From the NCBI GenBank assembly GCA_017652545.1, contig JAGCAV010000426.1:1-6822 (forward strand): a DNA stretch of 6,822 nucleotides. The letters are read 5' to 3'. The notes under the pieces were generated by a model. The model was given only the letters and a program-made list of their open reading frames with translations, searched no databases and was not told where the DNA came from. Source of the DNA: Lachnospiraceae bacterium. Lineage in GTDB: Bacteria; Bacillota_A; Clostridia; Lachnospirales; Lachnospiraceae. Below, piece after piece: positions 1 to 6,822 of this stretch. A program made the position numbers and the translations under genes. Each line of letters opens with the position of its first letter. Within the stretch, counting starts at the first letter, position 1.

Positions 1-77
1 AACGCGAAGACAAGCAGACCGATGATGATACGCAGCCACTGCCGGAATATTTCTGTTCTGTTAAGCATTTCCTTCAT
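1..77 (-). CDS. N-terminus of a probable integral membrane protein (partial)
   Basis: A reading frame opens with ATG at 77-75 and runs off the left edge of the window, giving 25 complete codons. A second in-frame ATG lies at 68-66. An in-frame TGA at 83-81 rules out a longer start. A GAGAG directly abuts the first ATG, and AAGGA lies just before the second, so neither ribosome site is ideally spaced and the start is uncertain. The visible peptide has a short polar, positively charged head (residues 1-16, with several Arg and Lys) followed by a hydrophobic stretch (RIIIGLLVFA, 16-25), which is typical of the first helix of a polytopic membrane protein. The pattern recalls YczE/YitT-type membrane proteins, but 25 residues cannot settle this. 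It lies 79 bp downstream of uvrA on the same strand with no clear terminator or promoter between, so it may be read from the uvrBA transcript. Confidence 0.5.
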   Translation of the reverse strand, partial: MKEMLNRTEIFRQWLRIIIGLLVFA

Positions 78-123
78 CTCTCAATTCACACCGGACTGAA
101 TACATGATCCATACGATGTTTCT

Positions 124-158
124 AAAACTCCACTCTCCACTCTCCGGACTCCACACTC
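124..158 (-). repeat. Degenerate 7-bp tandem repeat at the uvrA 3' end
   Basis: Read on the minus strand, five consecutive 7-bp units each begin with GAG. Two neighbouring units (144-138 and 137-131) are identical, GAGAGTG; the other three keep the GAG but vary behind it. The first unit overlaps the last two bases of the uvrA TGA stop codon. The array takes up nearly half of the gap between uvrA and the next gene. The rest of the gap (78-123) shows no convincing promoter or terminator. The repeat is seen directly; no function is known to me. Confidence 0.55.
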
Positions 159-3006
159 AGAAGAGGTACTTCTTCACATACTGTCCCGTATATGAACGGG
201 GATCCTGTGCCACTTCCTCCGGTGTGCCGCAGGCAACGACCCTGCCGCCGCCGTCCCCGCCTTCCGGACCCATATCGATAATATAATCCGCTGTTTTGAT
301 CACATCAAGATTATGTTCGATCACAATGACCGTATTTCCTCCGTCCGTCAGCCTCTGCAGGATGTCCGTAAGCTTGTGGACATCCGCAAAGTGCAGACCG
401 GTGGTCGGTTCATCCAGAATATACACCGTTTTTCCTGTGCTGCGTCTGGACAGCTCAGTGGAAAGCTTGATCCGCTGGGCCTCTCCGCCGGACAGTTCGG
501 TTGAAGGCTGCCCCAGGCGGATGTAGGAAAGACCTACGTCATAGAGCGTCTGGATCTTGTTGCGTATGGAGGGCACCGGTTCAAAAAAGCGCAGGGCTTC
601 CTCCACGGTCATGTTCAGCACATCATAGATGCTTTTTCCCTTGTAAAGAACCTCAAGCGTCTCCCTGTTATAGCGTTTGCCGTGACAGACTTCACAGGGG
701 ACATACACATCCGGAAGGAAATGCATCTCGATCTTCAGGATGCCGTCTCCGCTGCAGGCTTCACACCGTCCGCCCTTTACGTTAAAGCTGAAACGTCCCT
801 TCTTATAGCCCCTGGCCTTTGCGTCCGGCGTAGCGGCGAACAGGTCGCGGATCTGATCAAAGACCCCGGTATACGTGGCCGGATTTGACCTGGGTGTCCG
901 TCCGATCGGCGACTGGTCGATGCAGATCACCTTGTCCAGCTGCTCGATTCCCTCAATGCTTTTGAATTTTCCCGGGATAGACCTGGCCCGATTGAGCTTT
1001 CTCGCCAGATACTTGTTCAGGATCTCATTGACAAGTGAACTCTTGCCGGATCCGGACACGCCGGTCACGCAGGTAAATACCCCAAGCGGGAACCGGACAG
1101 TGATCCCTTTCAGATTGTTCTCCGCGGCGCCTGTAACGGTCAGAAAACCGGTCGGTTTCCTCCGCACGGCAGGCACCGGTATCTTCTTTCTCCCGCTCAG
1201 ATAATCACCGGTGATCGACGCGGGACAGTCTATGATGTCCTGCACGGTCCCGCTGGCGATCACTTCTCCGCCATGTTCTCCCGCGCCGGGTCCGATATCC
1301 ACCAGAAAATCTGCCGCCCGCATGGTATCCTCATCATGTTCCACCACGACCAGCGTATTACCCAGATCCCGCAGCTGGAAGAGCGTATTGAGAAGCTTGT
1401 CGTTGTCCCGCTGATGCAGCCCGATGCTGGGCTCGTCAAGGATATATGCGACACCCACCAGACCGGAACCGATCTGTGTCGCCAGACGGATTCGCTGCGC
1501 TTCTCCTCCGGACAGGGTACCCGTCGCCCGTGCCAGATTCAGGTATTCCAGTCCAACATTGACCAGAAAGCTGACCCTTGCCTTGATCTCTTTGAGGATC
1601 TGAGAACCGATCCGCCGCTGCTGGTCGCTCAGCTGCATGTTCTGCAGAAACACCTGCAGATTTCCGACCGACATGATCGTCATCTCATAGATGTTCTTAT
1701 CCCCCACCGTCACAGCCAGTGCCGATGGTTTCAGGCGCTGTCCGCCGCAGGCCTTGCAGGGTGTGATCTGCATGTACGTCTCATACTCTGCCTTGGACGT
1801 CTCCGAAAATGTCTCACGATAACGGCGTTCCACATTTCTGACAAGCCCTTCAAAAGCGACCGGGTAGATGCCGGTCCCCCGCTGGCCTGTATAGTGCACC
1901 TTGACCTCGCGGCCGTTCGTTCCGTGGATCAGAACATTCCGTATTTCTTCGGGATACTGTTCAAAAGGCGTATCCAGATCGAAGTGGTATTCCTCACACA
2001 ATGCGTCAAGCAGCGCCCTGGTAAAGCTTCCCTTATCCTTCGCCGACTGCCATCCCATGACAACGATCGCGCCTTCGTTGATGGACAGCGTCTCATCCGG
2101 GATCATCAGCCGTTCATCAAATTCCATCTTGTAACCCAGCCCGGTGCATTCCGGACAGGCCCCGAAGGGATTGTTGAATGAGAAGCTGCGCGGCTCGATC
2201 TCCTCGATGCTGATCCCGCAGTCCGGACATGCAAAATTCTGGCTGAAATTCAGGGCGAAAGGCTCTTCATCCTCCGGACGCTGCACCTCCACCAGCGCAA
2301 GATTGTTTCCCAGCTCCAGGACCTGCTCGAGTGAATCGCTCAGGCGGCTTTCGATCCCCGGCTTTACGATCAGGCGGTCCACCAGCACCTCAACGGTATG
2401 CTTGATGTTCTTGTCCAGCGTGATCTCCTCCGAGAGTTCATACATGGAACCGTCCACCCGGACTCTGACATACCCGCTGCGCTTCATCTGCTCGAACAGC
2501 TTCTCCTGACGGCCCTTCCGTCCCCGCACGACCGGTGCGAAAAGCTGCAGCCGGGTACGCTCCGGATAGGAGGTCAGCTGATCCACCATCTGATCGATGG
2601 TCTGCTTCATGATCGGCCTGCCGCAGCTGGGACAGTGGGGAATTCCGATCCTTGCATACAGAAGGCGGAAATAGTCGTAGATTTCCGTCACGGTACCCAC
2701 TGTGGATCGGGGATTTCTGTTTGTTGATTTCTGGTCGATGGAAATGGCGGGCGGCAGACCTTCTATGCTCTCCACATCCGGTTTTTCCATCTGGCCCAGG
2801 AACATACGCGCATAGGAAGAAAGCGACTCCATATAGCGCCGCTGCCCTTCCGCGTAGATCGTATCAAAAGCCAGAGAGGACTTGCCGGATCCGGAAAGTC
2901 CCGTCAGAACGACAAACTCATTCCGCGGAATGTTAATGGAAATGTTTTTCAGGTTGTGCTCTTTTGCGCCTCGTATTTTTATATATTTAACAGGATTTCC
3001 AGGCAT
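157..3006 (-). CDS. uvrA: UvrA, excinuclease ABC damage-recognition ATPase
   Basis: UvrA is the dimeric ABC ATPase that scans DNA for bulky lesions and hands the site to UvrB in nucleotide excision repair in the cytoplasm. The 949-residue protein is full length for the family. It carries two ABC ATPase halves: Walker A motifs at 36-43 (GLSGSGKS) and 649-656 (GVSGSGKS), signature motifs LSGGEAQRI at 498-506 and 838-846, and Walker B motifs ending in DEP near 524-526 and 865-867. The DNA-contacting zinc modules are intact: CxxC pairs at 260/263 with 284/287, at 748/751 with 771/774, and a further pair set at 125/128 and 417/420. The start is supported by GAGGT four bases ahead of the ATG. That site lies in and beside the 15-bp gap after the uvrB stop, so translational coupling with uvrB is likely. 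No frameshift or missing key residue was seen. No strong terminator follows the gene. Confidence 0.98.
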   Translation of the reverse strand: MPGNPVKYIKIRGAKEHNLKNISINIPRNEFVVLTGLSGSGKSSLAFDTIYAEGQRRYMESLSSYARMFLGQMEKPDVESIEGLPPAISIDQKSTNRNPRSTVGTVTEIYDYFRLLYARIGIPHCPSCGRPIMKQTIDQMVDQLTSYPERTRLQLFAPVVRGRKGRQEKLFEQMKRSGYVRVRVDGSMYELSEEITLDKNIKHTVEVLVDRLIVKPGIESRLSDSLEQVLELGNNLALVEVQRPEDEEPFALNFSQNFACPDCGISIEEIEPRSFSFNNPFGACPECTGLGYKMEFDERLMIPDETLSINEGAIVVMGWQSAKDKGSFTRALLDALCEEYHFDLDTPFEQYPEEIRNVLIHGTNGREVKVHYTGQRGTGIYPVAFEGLVRNVERRYRETFSETSKAEYETYMQITPCKACGGQRLKPSALAVTVGDKNIYEMTIMSVGNLQVFLQNMQLSDQQRRIGSQILKEIKARVSFLVNVGLEYLNLARATGTLSGGEAQRIRLATQIGSGLVGVAYILDEPSIGLHQRDNDKLLNTLFQLRDLGNTLVVVEHDEDTMRAADFLVDIGPGAGEHGGEVIASGTVQDIIDCPASITGDYLSGRKKIPVPAVRRKPTGFLTVTGAAENNLKGITVRFPLGVFTCVTGVSGSGKSSLVNEILNKYLARKLNRARSIPGKFKSIEGIEQLDKVICIDQSPIGRTPRSNPATYTGVFDQIRDLFAATPDAKARGYKKGRFSFNVKGGRCEACSGDGILKIEMHFLPDVYVPCEVCHGKRYNRETLEVLYKGKSIYDVLNMTVEEALRFFEPVPSIRNKIQTLYDVGLSYIRLGQPSTELSGGEAQRIKLSTELSRRSTGKTVYILDEPTTGLHFADVHKLTDILQRLTDGGNTVIVIEHNLDVIKTADYIIDMGPEGGDGGGRVVACGTPEEVAQDPRSYTGQYVKKYLF

Positions 3007-3021
3007 GATTACCTCGATAGA

Positions 3022-5010
3022 TTATAGAAAGTTTTCCTGCAGATGCTTTTTCAGTTCCAGCATCCGGTCACGCAGCTCGGCAGCCGCCTCGAAGTTCAGA
3101 TCCGCCGCGGCTTTCTTCATCTGCTTCTCCACTTTTTCGATCAGCTTCTCCAGCTCCTCCCGGTCCATGGAAGCCGGGTCCTTCTCCAGTTTCTTCTCCT
3201 GGCCGGCAATATCCTTTGAGATGCTGATCAGATCCCTTACCGCCTTGTGAATGGACTGGGGCGTAATGCCGTTCGCCTGGTTGTATGCCTGCTGCGCCGA
3301 ACGCCGTCTGTTCGTCTCGTCGATGGCTTCCTTCATGGAATCTGTCATCATATCCGCATACATGATCACATGGCCATCCGCGTTCCTTGCGGCCCGGCCG
3401 ATGGTCTGGATCAGGGAAGTCCTGGAGCGCAGGAAGCCTTCCTTATCGGCGTCCAGGATCGCCACAAGGGAAATCTCGGGTATGTCCAGTCCTTCCCGAA
3501 GAAGGTTGATGCCCACCAGCACGTCAAAGATATCCAGACGCATGTCCCTGATGATCTGGGTTCGCTCCAGTGTGTCAATATCCGAATGCAGATACCGGAC
3601 CCGTATCCCGACTTCCTTCATGTAATCTGTCAGGTCTTCCGCCATGGTCTTGGTCAGTGTGGTGACCAGCACCTTGTTCTTCTTTTCTGTCTCCTTCCGG
3701 ATCTCACTGATCAGATCATCGATCTGTCCTTCAACGGGCCTGACCGACACTTCAGGATCCAGCAGGCCTGTAGGCCGGATGATCTGCTCGGCGCGCAGAA
3801 GCTCATGCGCCTCCTCATAAGGCCCCGGGGTGGCTGAGACAAACAGGATCTGATCGATCTTGTTCTCCCACTCCTCAAAACTCCGCGGCCGGTTGTCCTT
3901 TGCGGACGGCAGACGGAAGCCATAGTCAACAAGGGTCGTTTTCCTGGCCTGGTCGCCGTTGTACATGGCGCGGAGCTGCGGCAGCGTCATATGTGATTCA
4001 TCGATGATAATCAGAAAATCATCCGGGAAGAAATCCATCAGGGTCTCCGGCGCGGATCCCGCGGCTCTGCCGGTCAGATGGCGTGAATAGTTTTCGATGC
4101 CAGAACAGAAGCCCGTCTCCCTGAGCATCTCAATGTCATAATTCGTCCTCTCGGCGATCCTCTGCGCCTCCAGCAGCTTATCCTCACTCTTGAAGAAACG
4201 CACCTGGGATTCCAGTTCTTCTTCAATACGCCTCGTCGCCTCCAGGATCTTGGATGCAGGCATCACATAGTGGGAAGCGGGAAAGACGGCAATGAATTCC
4301 AGTCCCTTCCGCACTTTCCCGGTCAGCACATCGATCTGTGTGATCCGGTCGATCTCATCGCCGAAGAACTCGACTCTGTAGGCGTAGTCATCCGCATCAG
4401 CCGGAAAGATCTCAAGCACATCCCCGCGCACCCGGAAGGTCGACCTTTTAAAGTCCATCTCATTCCGCTCGTAACGGATATCGATCAGTTTACGGATGAC
4501 TTCATCCCGGTCCCTGATCTGCCCCTGGCGAAGATAGATCACCATATCCCGAAAATCCACGGGAGAGCCGAGTCCGTAAATGCATGACACGGAAGAGACC
4601 ACCACGACATCACGGCGTTCCACCAAAGAGGCCGTAGCCGAAAGACGGAGCTTGTCGATCTCCTCATTGATGGATGAATCCTTTGCAATATAGGTATCAG
4701 AGGAAGGCACATAAGCCTCCGGCTGATAATAATCATAGTAGGAGACAAAATACTCGACCGCGTTCTCCGGAAAGAACTCCTTGAACTCCCCGTAAAGCTG
4801 GGCTGCGAGTGTTTTATTATGCGCAATGACCAGTGTCGGCCGGTTCAGCTTCGCAATGATGTTGGCCATGGTGAAGGTCTTGCCTGACCCTGTCACACCC
4901 AGAAGGGTCTCACACTGGTTGCCCTCCCTGAAGCCCTGAACCAGAGTGTCGATGGCCGCAGGCTGGTCTCCGGTCGGCTCATATTCAGAATGCAATACAA
5001 AATGATCCAT
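3022..5010 (-). CDS. uvrB: UvrB, excinuclease ABC helicase-like subunit
   Basis: UvrB is the central subunit of nucleotide excision repair. It receives the lesion from UvrA, verifies it by inserting a beta-hairpin between the strands, and recruits UvrC for incision. The 662-residue protein is of normal length. It has Walker A GVTGSGKT (38-45), the aromatic beta-hairpin [12 protein letters not shown] (91-102), the DESH box (337-340), VSATP (391-395), motif V around [13 protein letters not shown] (500-512) and motif [10 protein letters not shown] (535-542). The C-terminal UVR domain, which contacts UvrC, spans about 616-651 and is predicted to be a helical hairpin. The ATG is preceded at eight bases by GGGAG (5023-5019). 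The gene is first in the probable uvrBA operon. Upstream lie an extended -10 promoter and a LexA box, which indicates SOS induction. All helicase motifs look intact. Confidence 0.98.
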   Translation of the reverse strand: MDHFVLHSEYEPTGDQPAAIDTLVQGFREGNQCETLLGVTGSGKTFTMANIIAKLNRPTLVIAHNKTLAAQLYGEFKEFFPENAVEYFVSYYDYYQPEAYVPSSDTYIAKDSSINEEIDKLRLSATASLVERRDVVVVSSVSCIYGLGSPVDFRDMVIYLRQGQIRDRDEVIRKLIDIRYERNEMDFKRSTFRVRGDVLEIFPADADDYAYRVEFFGDEIDRITQIDVLTGKVRKGLEFIAVFPASHYVMPASKILEATRRIEEELESQVRFFKSEDKLLEAQRIAERTNYDIEMLRETGFCSGIENYSRHLTGRAAGSAPETLMDFFPDDFLIIIDESHMTLPQLRAMYNGDQARKTTLVDYGFRLPSAKDNRPRSFEEWENKIDQILFVSATPGPYEEAHELLRAEQIIRPTGLLDPEVSVRPVEGQIDDLISEIRKETEKKNKVLVTTLTKTMAEDLTDYMKEVGIRVRYLHSDIDTLERTQIIRDMRLDIFDVLVGINLLREGLDIPEISLVAILDADKEGFLRSRTSLIQTIGRAARNADGHVIMYADMMTDSMKEAIDETNRRRSAQQAYNQANGITPQSIHKAVRDLISISKDIAGQEKKLEKDPASMDREELEKLIEKVEKQMKKAAADLNFEAAAELRDRMLELKKHLQENFL

Positions 5011-5055
5011 AGACTGATCTCCCGAAAAAGATTCCTATCATCCCTGATCTCACCG

Positions 5056-5064
5056 AGTATATCA
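5056..5064 (-). promoter_or_regulatory. Extended -10 promoter for uvrBA
   Basis: On the minus strand the sequence TGATATACT gives a -10 hexamer TATACT (5 of 6 matches to TATAAT) at 5061-5056, with the extended -10 dinucleotide TG one base upstream. No good -35 hexamer is found at 16-18 bp spacing; the T-rich stretch at 5080-5076 is part of the terminator tail. Transcription would start near 5049 and leave a leader of about 38 bases that contains the uvrB Shine-Dalgarno. Sigma-A use is inferred. Confidence 0.6.
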
Positions 5065-5075
5065 CAGGTCACTGC

Positions 5076-5117
5076 AAAAAGACAGAGGGAATACAGAACA
5101 AATGTTCTTGTATTCCC
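5076..5117 (-). terminator. Intrinsic terminator of the phosphatase gene
   Basis: On the minus strand the arms 5117-5109 and 5095-5087 pair over 9 bp (outer end GGGAATAC), then base A5108 bulges out. Four further pairs (5107-5104 with 5099-5096) close a 4-base loop ATTT. A U-rich tail follows, ending in five T at 5080-5076. The hairpin lies 73 bp after the phosphatase stop codon and points the right way to end that transcript. The upper stem and loop are also the LexA box, so the inverted repeat may owe part of its symmetry to operator function. The T-run starts seven bases after the stem, so termination strength is uncertain. Confidence 0.7.
5095..5108. promoter_or_regulatory. LexA/DinR (SOS) box upstream of uvrB
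   Basis: The 14-bp site reads AGAACAAATGTTCT on the plus strand. Its core GAAC-AAAT-GTTC fits every core position of the Gram-positive LexA (DinR) consensus CGAACRNRYGTTYC; only the outermost bases differ from C. uvrB is a classical SOS gene (dinA) in Bacillus subtilis, so the location in front of uvrBA fits the known regulon. The near edge of the box is 33 bp upstream of the proposed -10 hexamer, so it would cover roughly -46 to -59 of that promoter rather than the -10/-35 core. LexA binding is inferred from the motif. Confidence 0.8.
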
Positions 5118-5190
5118 CCCACATTCTTTGTCATTCCGCTCAAAGCATCTCAATGATGCGCCGGCGCGTGATGCCGTCTTCCCTGCTGGC

Positions 5191-6822
5191 TCATACCGAC
5201 GTTCCGGGTCCGACGTAGGACAGGCACATCATGGTCAGGTCATCAAACTGCGGTTCACTGCCCACAAACTGGTCCATGCGCTTCTGAACATGTTCCAGGA
5301 TCTGCTCAGGTGTCCCGTCCGGCACTTCATTCAGTGCCCGGAGGATCCGTTCCATGCCGAAAAGTTCCAGCGCCTCATTGGTCGCTTCCGTCAGTCCGTC
5401 CGTATATACAAAAAGCTTTGCGCCAGGCTCAAGCTGCAGCGTATAGTTTTTATAACGCGCATGCTCTATCCCGCCGATGACGACCCCGTGTTTGTCACGG
5501 ATCATCTCAAACTGGCCGTCGGGCATTTTCAGGATCGGGTATTCATGCCCGGCATTGGCCGCAGACAGGAGACCGGTATCCAGATCCAGCACTCCGAGCC
5601 ACACTGTCACGAACATCTGCTCTTTGTTATTCTTGCAGATCTGTTCATTGATGATCTCCAGTACCTTTGCAGGTTCCAGTCCGCTCAGTGCGAAGTTCTG
5701 GACCATGATCTTTGACATCATCATGAACAGGGCTGCCGGAACGCCTTTTCCGGAGACATCCGCGATGACCAGTCCCAGATGCTTTTCATCGATCAGGAAG
5801 AAGTCATAAAAATCTCCTCCGACTTCCTTGGCCGGATGCATGCCGGCATAGATCTCAAACTCTGTCCGTTCAGGGAATGGCGGGAACTCACCCGGCAGCA
5901 TATCCGACTGGATGCGCCTTGCAAGATCCAGTTCAGTGCTGATCCTTTCCCTTTCCGCCGTGATCTGCGCGTTCTGCTCAATATAGGCTTTCAGCTGACA
6001 GTCCATATTTTCAAAAGATCTGGCCAGTGCCTCGATCTCATCTCCGGTGTGGACGTCGACCTGGAACACGGTATCCTTCCCGCTCATAAGGTCTGACACA
6101 AGGCTGGCCGTCGCCTTCTCCAGCTTCTGGATCGGTTTGATGAAATTCTTCTGGACAGATGAAAAATACAGAAGCCCGGATCCGAGCAGGATCAGCGTGA
6201 CTAAAATCCCGAGATGCCGCATCATTTTCAGATATGCGTGTCTGATGCTTGTGATCGACAGATCCAGGCAGGCGACTGCCACGATCTCACCGTTCTCATC
6301 AGTGATCGGTTCCATGGCTGTACCGAGGATCTCCTGCTCCTCACGATAGATGGCCAGTTTCCTGTCCCACTCTCCGCGGAACGCTTTCATCAGGTTTTCC
6401 TTTTCCCCGTTCTCATATTCATCATGCTCAAACGGAGCTGTGAGCTTATCCTGATCCATATCTGAATCCCACAGGTAGATCAGATCTTTCTCCGTAGGAA
6501 TGACCACATAGAAATAGCGTGTGTCAGAAACGAGATTTCCTGTTGACAGAACGAACCAGTTGATTTCGCTCCAGTACCTGAACAGATCTTCCAGCTCAGG
6601 ATCATCAATGCTGTCCACATTGTCCTGATATGCCTGCGAATCTTCGTTCTCAACCGCTTCCCGGAACATCTGATGATAAGCGCAGATGTCATCTTCGCGC
6701 TCTATCATTCTTGAGATCATCGAACCGCTGATATTGATCACTGCCAGATCCACATAAGAATACGCCATGGACCTGTAGGTTTCGATATTCTGGCGGTAAA
6801 AGGAAACACCCACAACACCGCC
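5191..6822 (-). CDS. Membrane sensor with HAMP and SpoIIE-type PP2C phosphatase (5' partial)
   Basis: The frame is open to the right window edge (543 codons visible), so the true start and probably the first membrane helix lie outside. A GTG at 6813-6811 is in frame but is unlikely to be the start, because the open frame continues GGVV upstream. Numbering from that GTG: an extracytoplasmic, Cache-like sensor at about 5-195, with a late segment EPITDENGEIVAVACLDLS typical of such folds (168-186); a membrane helix at about 200-218; a HAMP domain at about 221-273; a helical linker at 273-305; and a SpoIIE/PP2C domain at about 320-535. Metal-site and core motifs are present: VGGDFYD (331-337), ADVSGKGVPAA (351-361), NAGH (420-423), YTDG (470-473) and FDDLT (523-527). 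Such proteins usually dephosphorylate STAS-type anti-sigma-factor antagonists, as RsbU and SpoIIE do, in response to an outside signal. The ligand and the partner are unknown here, and no partner gene is visible. A terminator follows the gene. Confidence 0.9.
   Translation of the reverse strand, partial: GGVVGVSFYRQNIETYRSMAYSYVDLAVINISGSMISRMIEREDDICAYHQMFREAVENEDSQAYQDNVDSIDDPELEDLFRYWSEINWFVLSTGNLVSDTRYFYVVIPTEKDLIYLWDSDMDQDKLTAPFEHDEYENGEKENLMKAFRGEWDRKLAIYREEQEILGTAMEPITDENGEIVAVACLDLSITSIRHAYLKMMRHLGILVTLILLGSGLLYFSSVQKNFIKPIQKLEKATASLVSDLMSGKDTVFQVDVHTGDEIEALARSFENMDCQLKAYIEQNAQITAERERISTELDLARRIQSDMLPGEFPPFPERTEFEIYAGMHPAKEVGGDFYDFFLIDEKHLGLVIADVSGKGVPAALFMMMSKIMVQNFALSGLEPAKVLEIINEQICKNNKEQMFVTVWLGVLDLDTGLLSAANAGHEYPILKMPDGQFEMIRDKHGVVIGGIEHARYKNYTLQLEPGAKLFVYTDGLTEATNEALELFGMERILRALNEVPDGTPEQILEHVQKRMDQFVGSEPQFDDLTMMCLSYVGPGTSV

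Noticed and set aside
78..123. A possible promoter for the gene at 77 (TTTAGA, 18 bp, TATTCA on the minus strand)
   Set aside because: The -10 matches consensus at only three of six positions and no extended -10 is present, so the support is too weak.
1273..2181. A 302-codon open frame antisense to uvrA
   Set aside because: It lies wholly opposite conserved uvrA sequence, its translation shows no recognisable domain, and it is best explained as a codon-bias shadow.
3247..3837. A 196-codon open frame antisense to uvrB
   Set aside because: It is fully opposite conserved helicase motifs of uvrB and has no family resemblance of its own.
4893..5153. An 86-codon minus-strand frame running through the uvrB leader
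   Set aside because: It needs a TTG start without a good ribosome site, runs through the terminator, LexA box and promoter, and then overlaps uvrB in another frame.
5145..5167. A 10-bp palindrome GCGCCGGCGC (5158-5167) and an overlapping small hairpin with GCATC/GATGC arms (5145-5159) just after the phosphatase stop codon
   Set aside because: The two structures share bases, neither has a proper T-run, and the nearby hairpin at 5087-5117 is a much better terminator. They may be chance or part of the 3' untranslated RNA.
4990..5715. A 241-codon plus-strand frame that starts in uvrB, crosses the intergenic region and ends opposite the phosphatase gene
   Set aside because: It overlaps two well-supported genes and the terminator and promoter elements, and its translation has no recognisable motif.
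6811..6813. GTG as the start codon of the sensor phosphatase
   Set aside because: The frame is open up to the window edge, no ribosome site can be seen before it, and a sensor of this architecture needs an N-terminal membrane helix that would lie further upstream.

Overview
The window looks like a chromosomal piece of a low-to-mid G+C Gram-positive bacterium, most likely a Clostridia member of the Lachnospiraceae type. This is inferred from the adjacent uvrB-uvrA pair, the strong Shine-Dalgarno sequences, a Bacillus-type LexA (DinR) box of the form GAAC-N4-GTTC, and a membrane-anchored sensor with a SpoIIE-type phosphatase output. The species cannot be fixed from the sequence. All recognised genes lie on the minus strand, so transcription runs from right to left.

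Layout in the direction of transcription: (1) 6822-5191, the greater part of a membrane sensor phosphatase (extracytoplasmic sensor, membrane helix, HAMP, SpoIIE/PP2C domain), cut at its N-terminus by the window edge. (2) 5190-5011, a 180-bp intergenic region holding an intrinsic-terminator-like hairpin, a LexA box that forms the tip of that hairpin, an extended -10 promoter and the uvrB ribosome binding site. (3) 5010-3022, uvrB, complete. (4) 3006-157, uvrA, complete, 15 bp after uvrB and probably translated from the same mRNA. (5) 158-124, a short degenerate 7-bp tandem repeat that begins inside the uvrA stop codon. (6) 77-1, the first 25 codons of a probable membrane protein, 79 bp after uvrA with no evident terminator between.

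UvrA and UvrB together form the damage-recognition and loading stage of nucleotide excision repair. The UvrC nuclease that completes the incision is not in this window. The LexA box in front of uvrBA indicates SOS control, as known for uvrB (dinA) in Bacillus subtilis.

The window is mostly conventional housekeeping DNA, and I see no new multi-gene system, mobile element, CRISPR array or RNA gene. The point most worth a second look is the double use of one inverted repeat as both the terminator of the phosphatase gene and the SOS operator of uvrBA.
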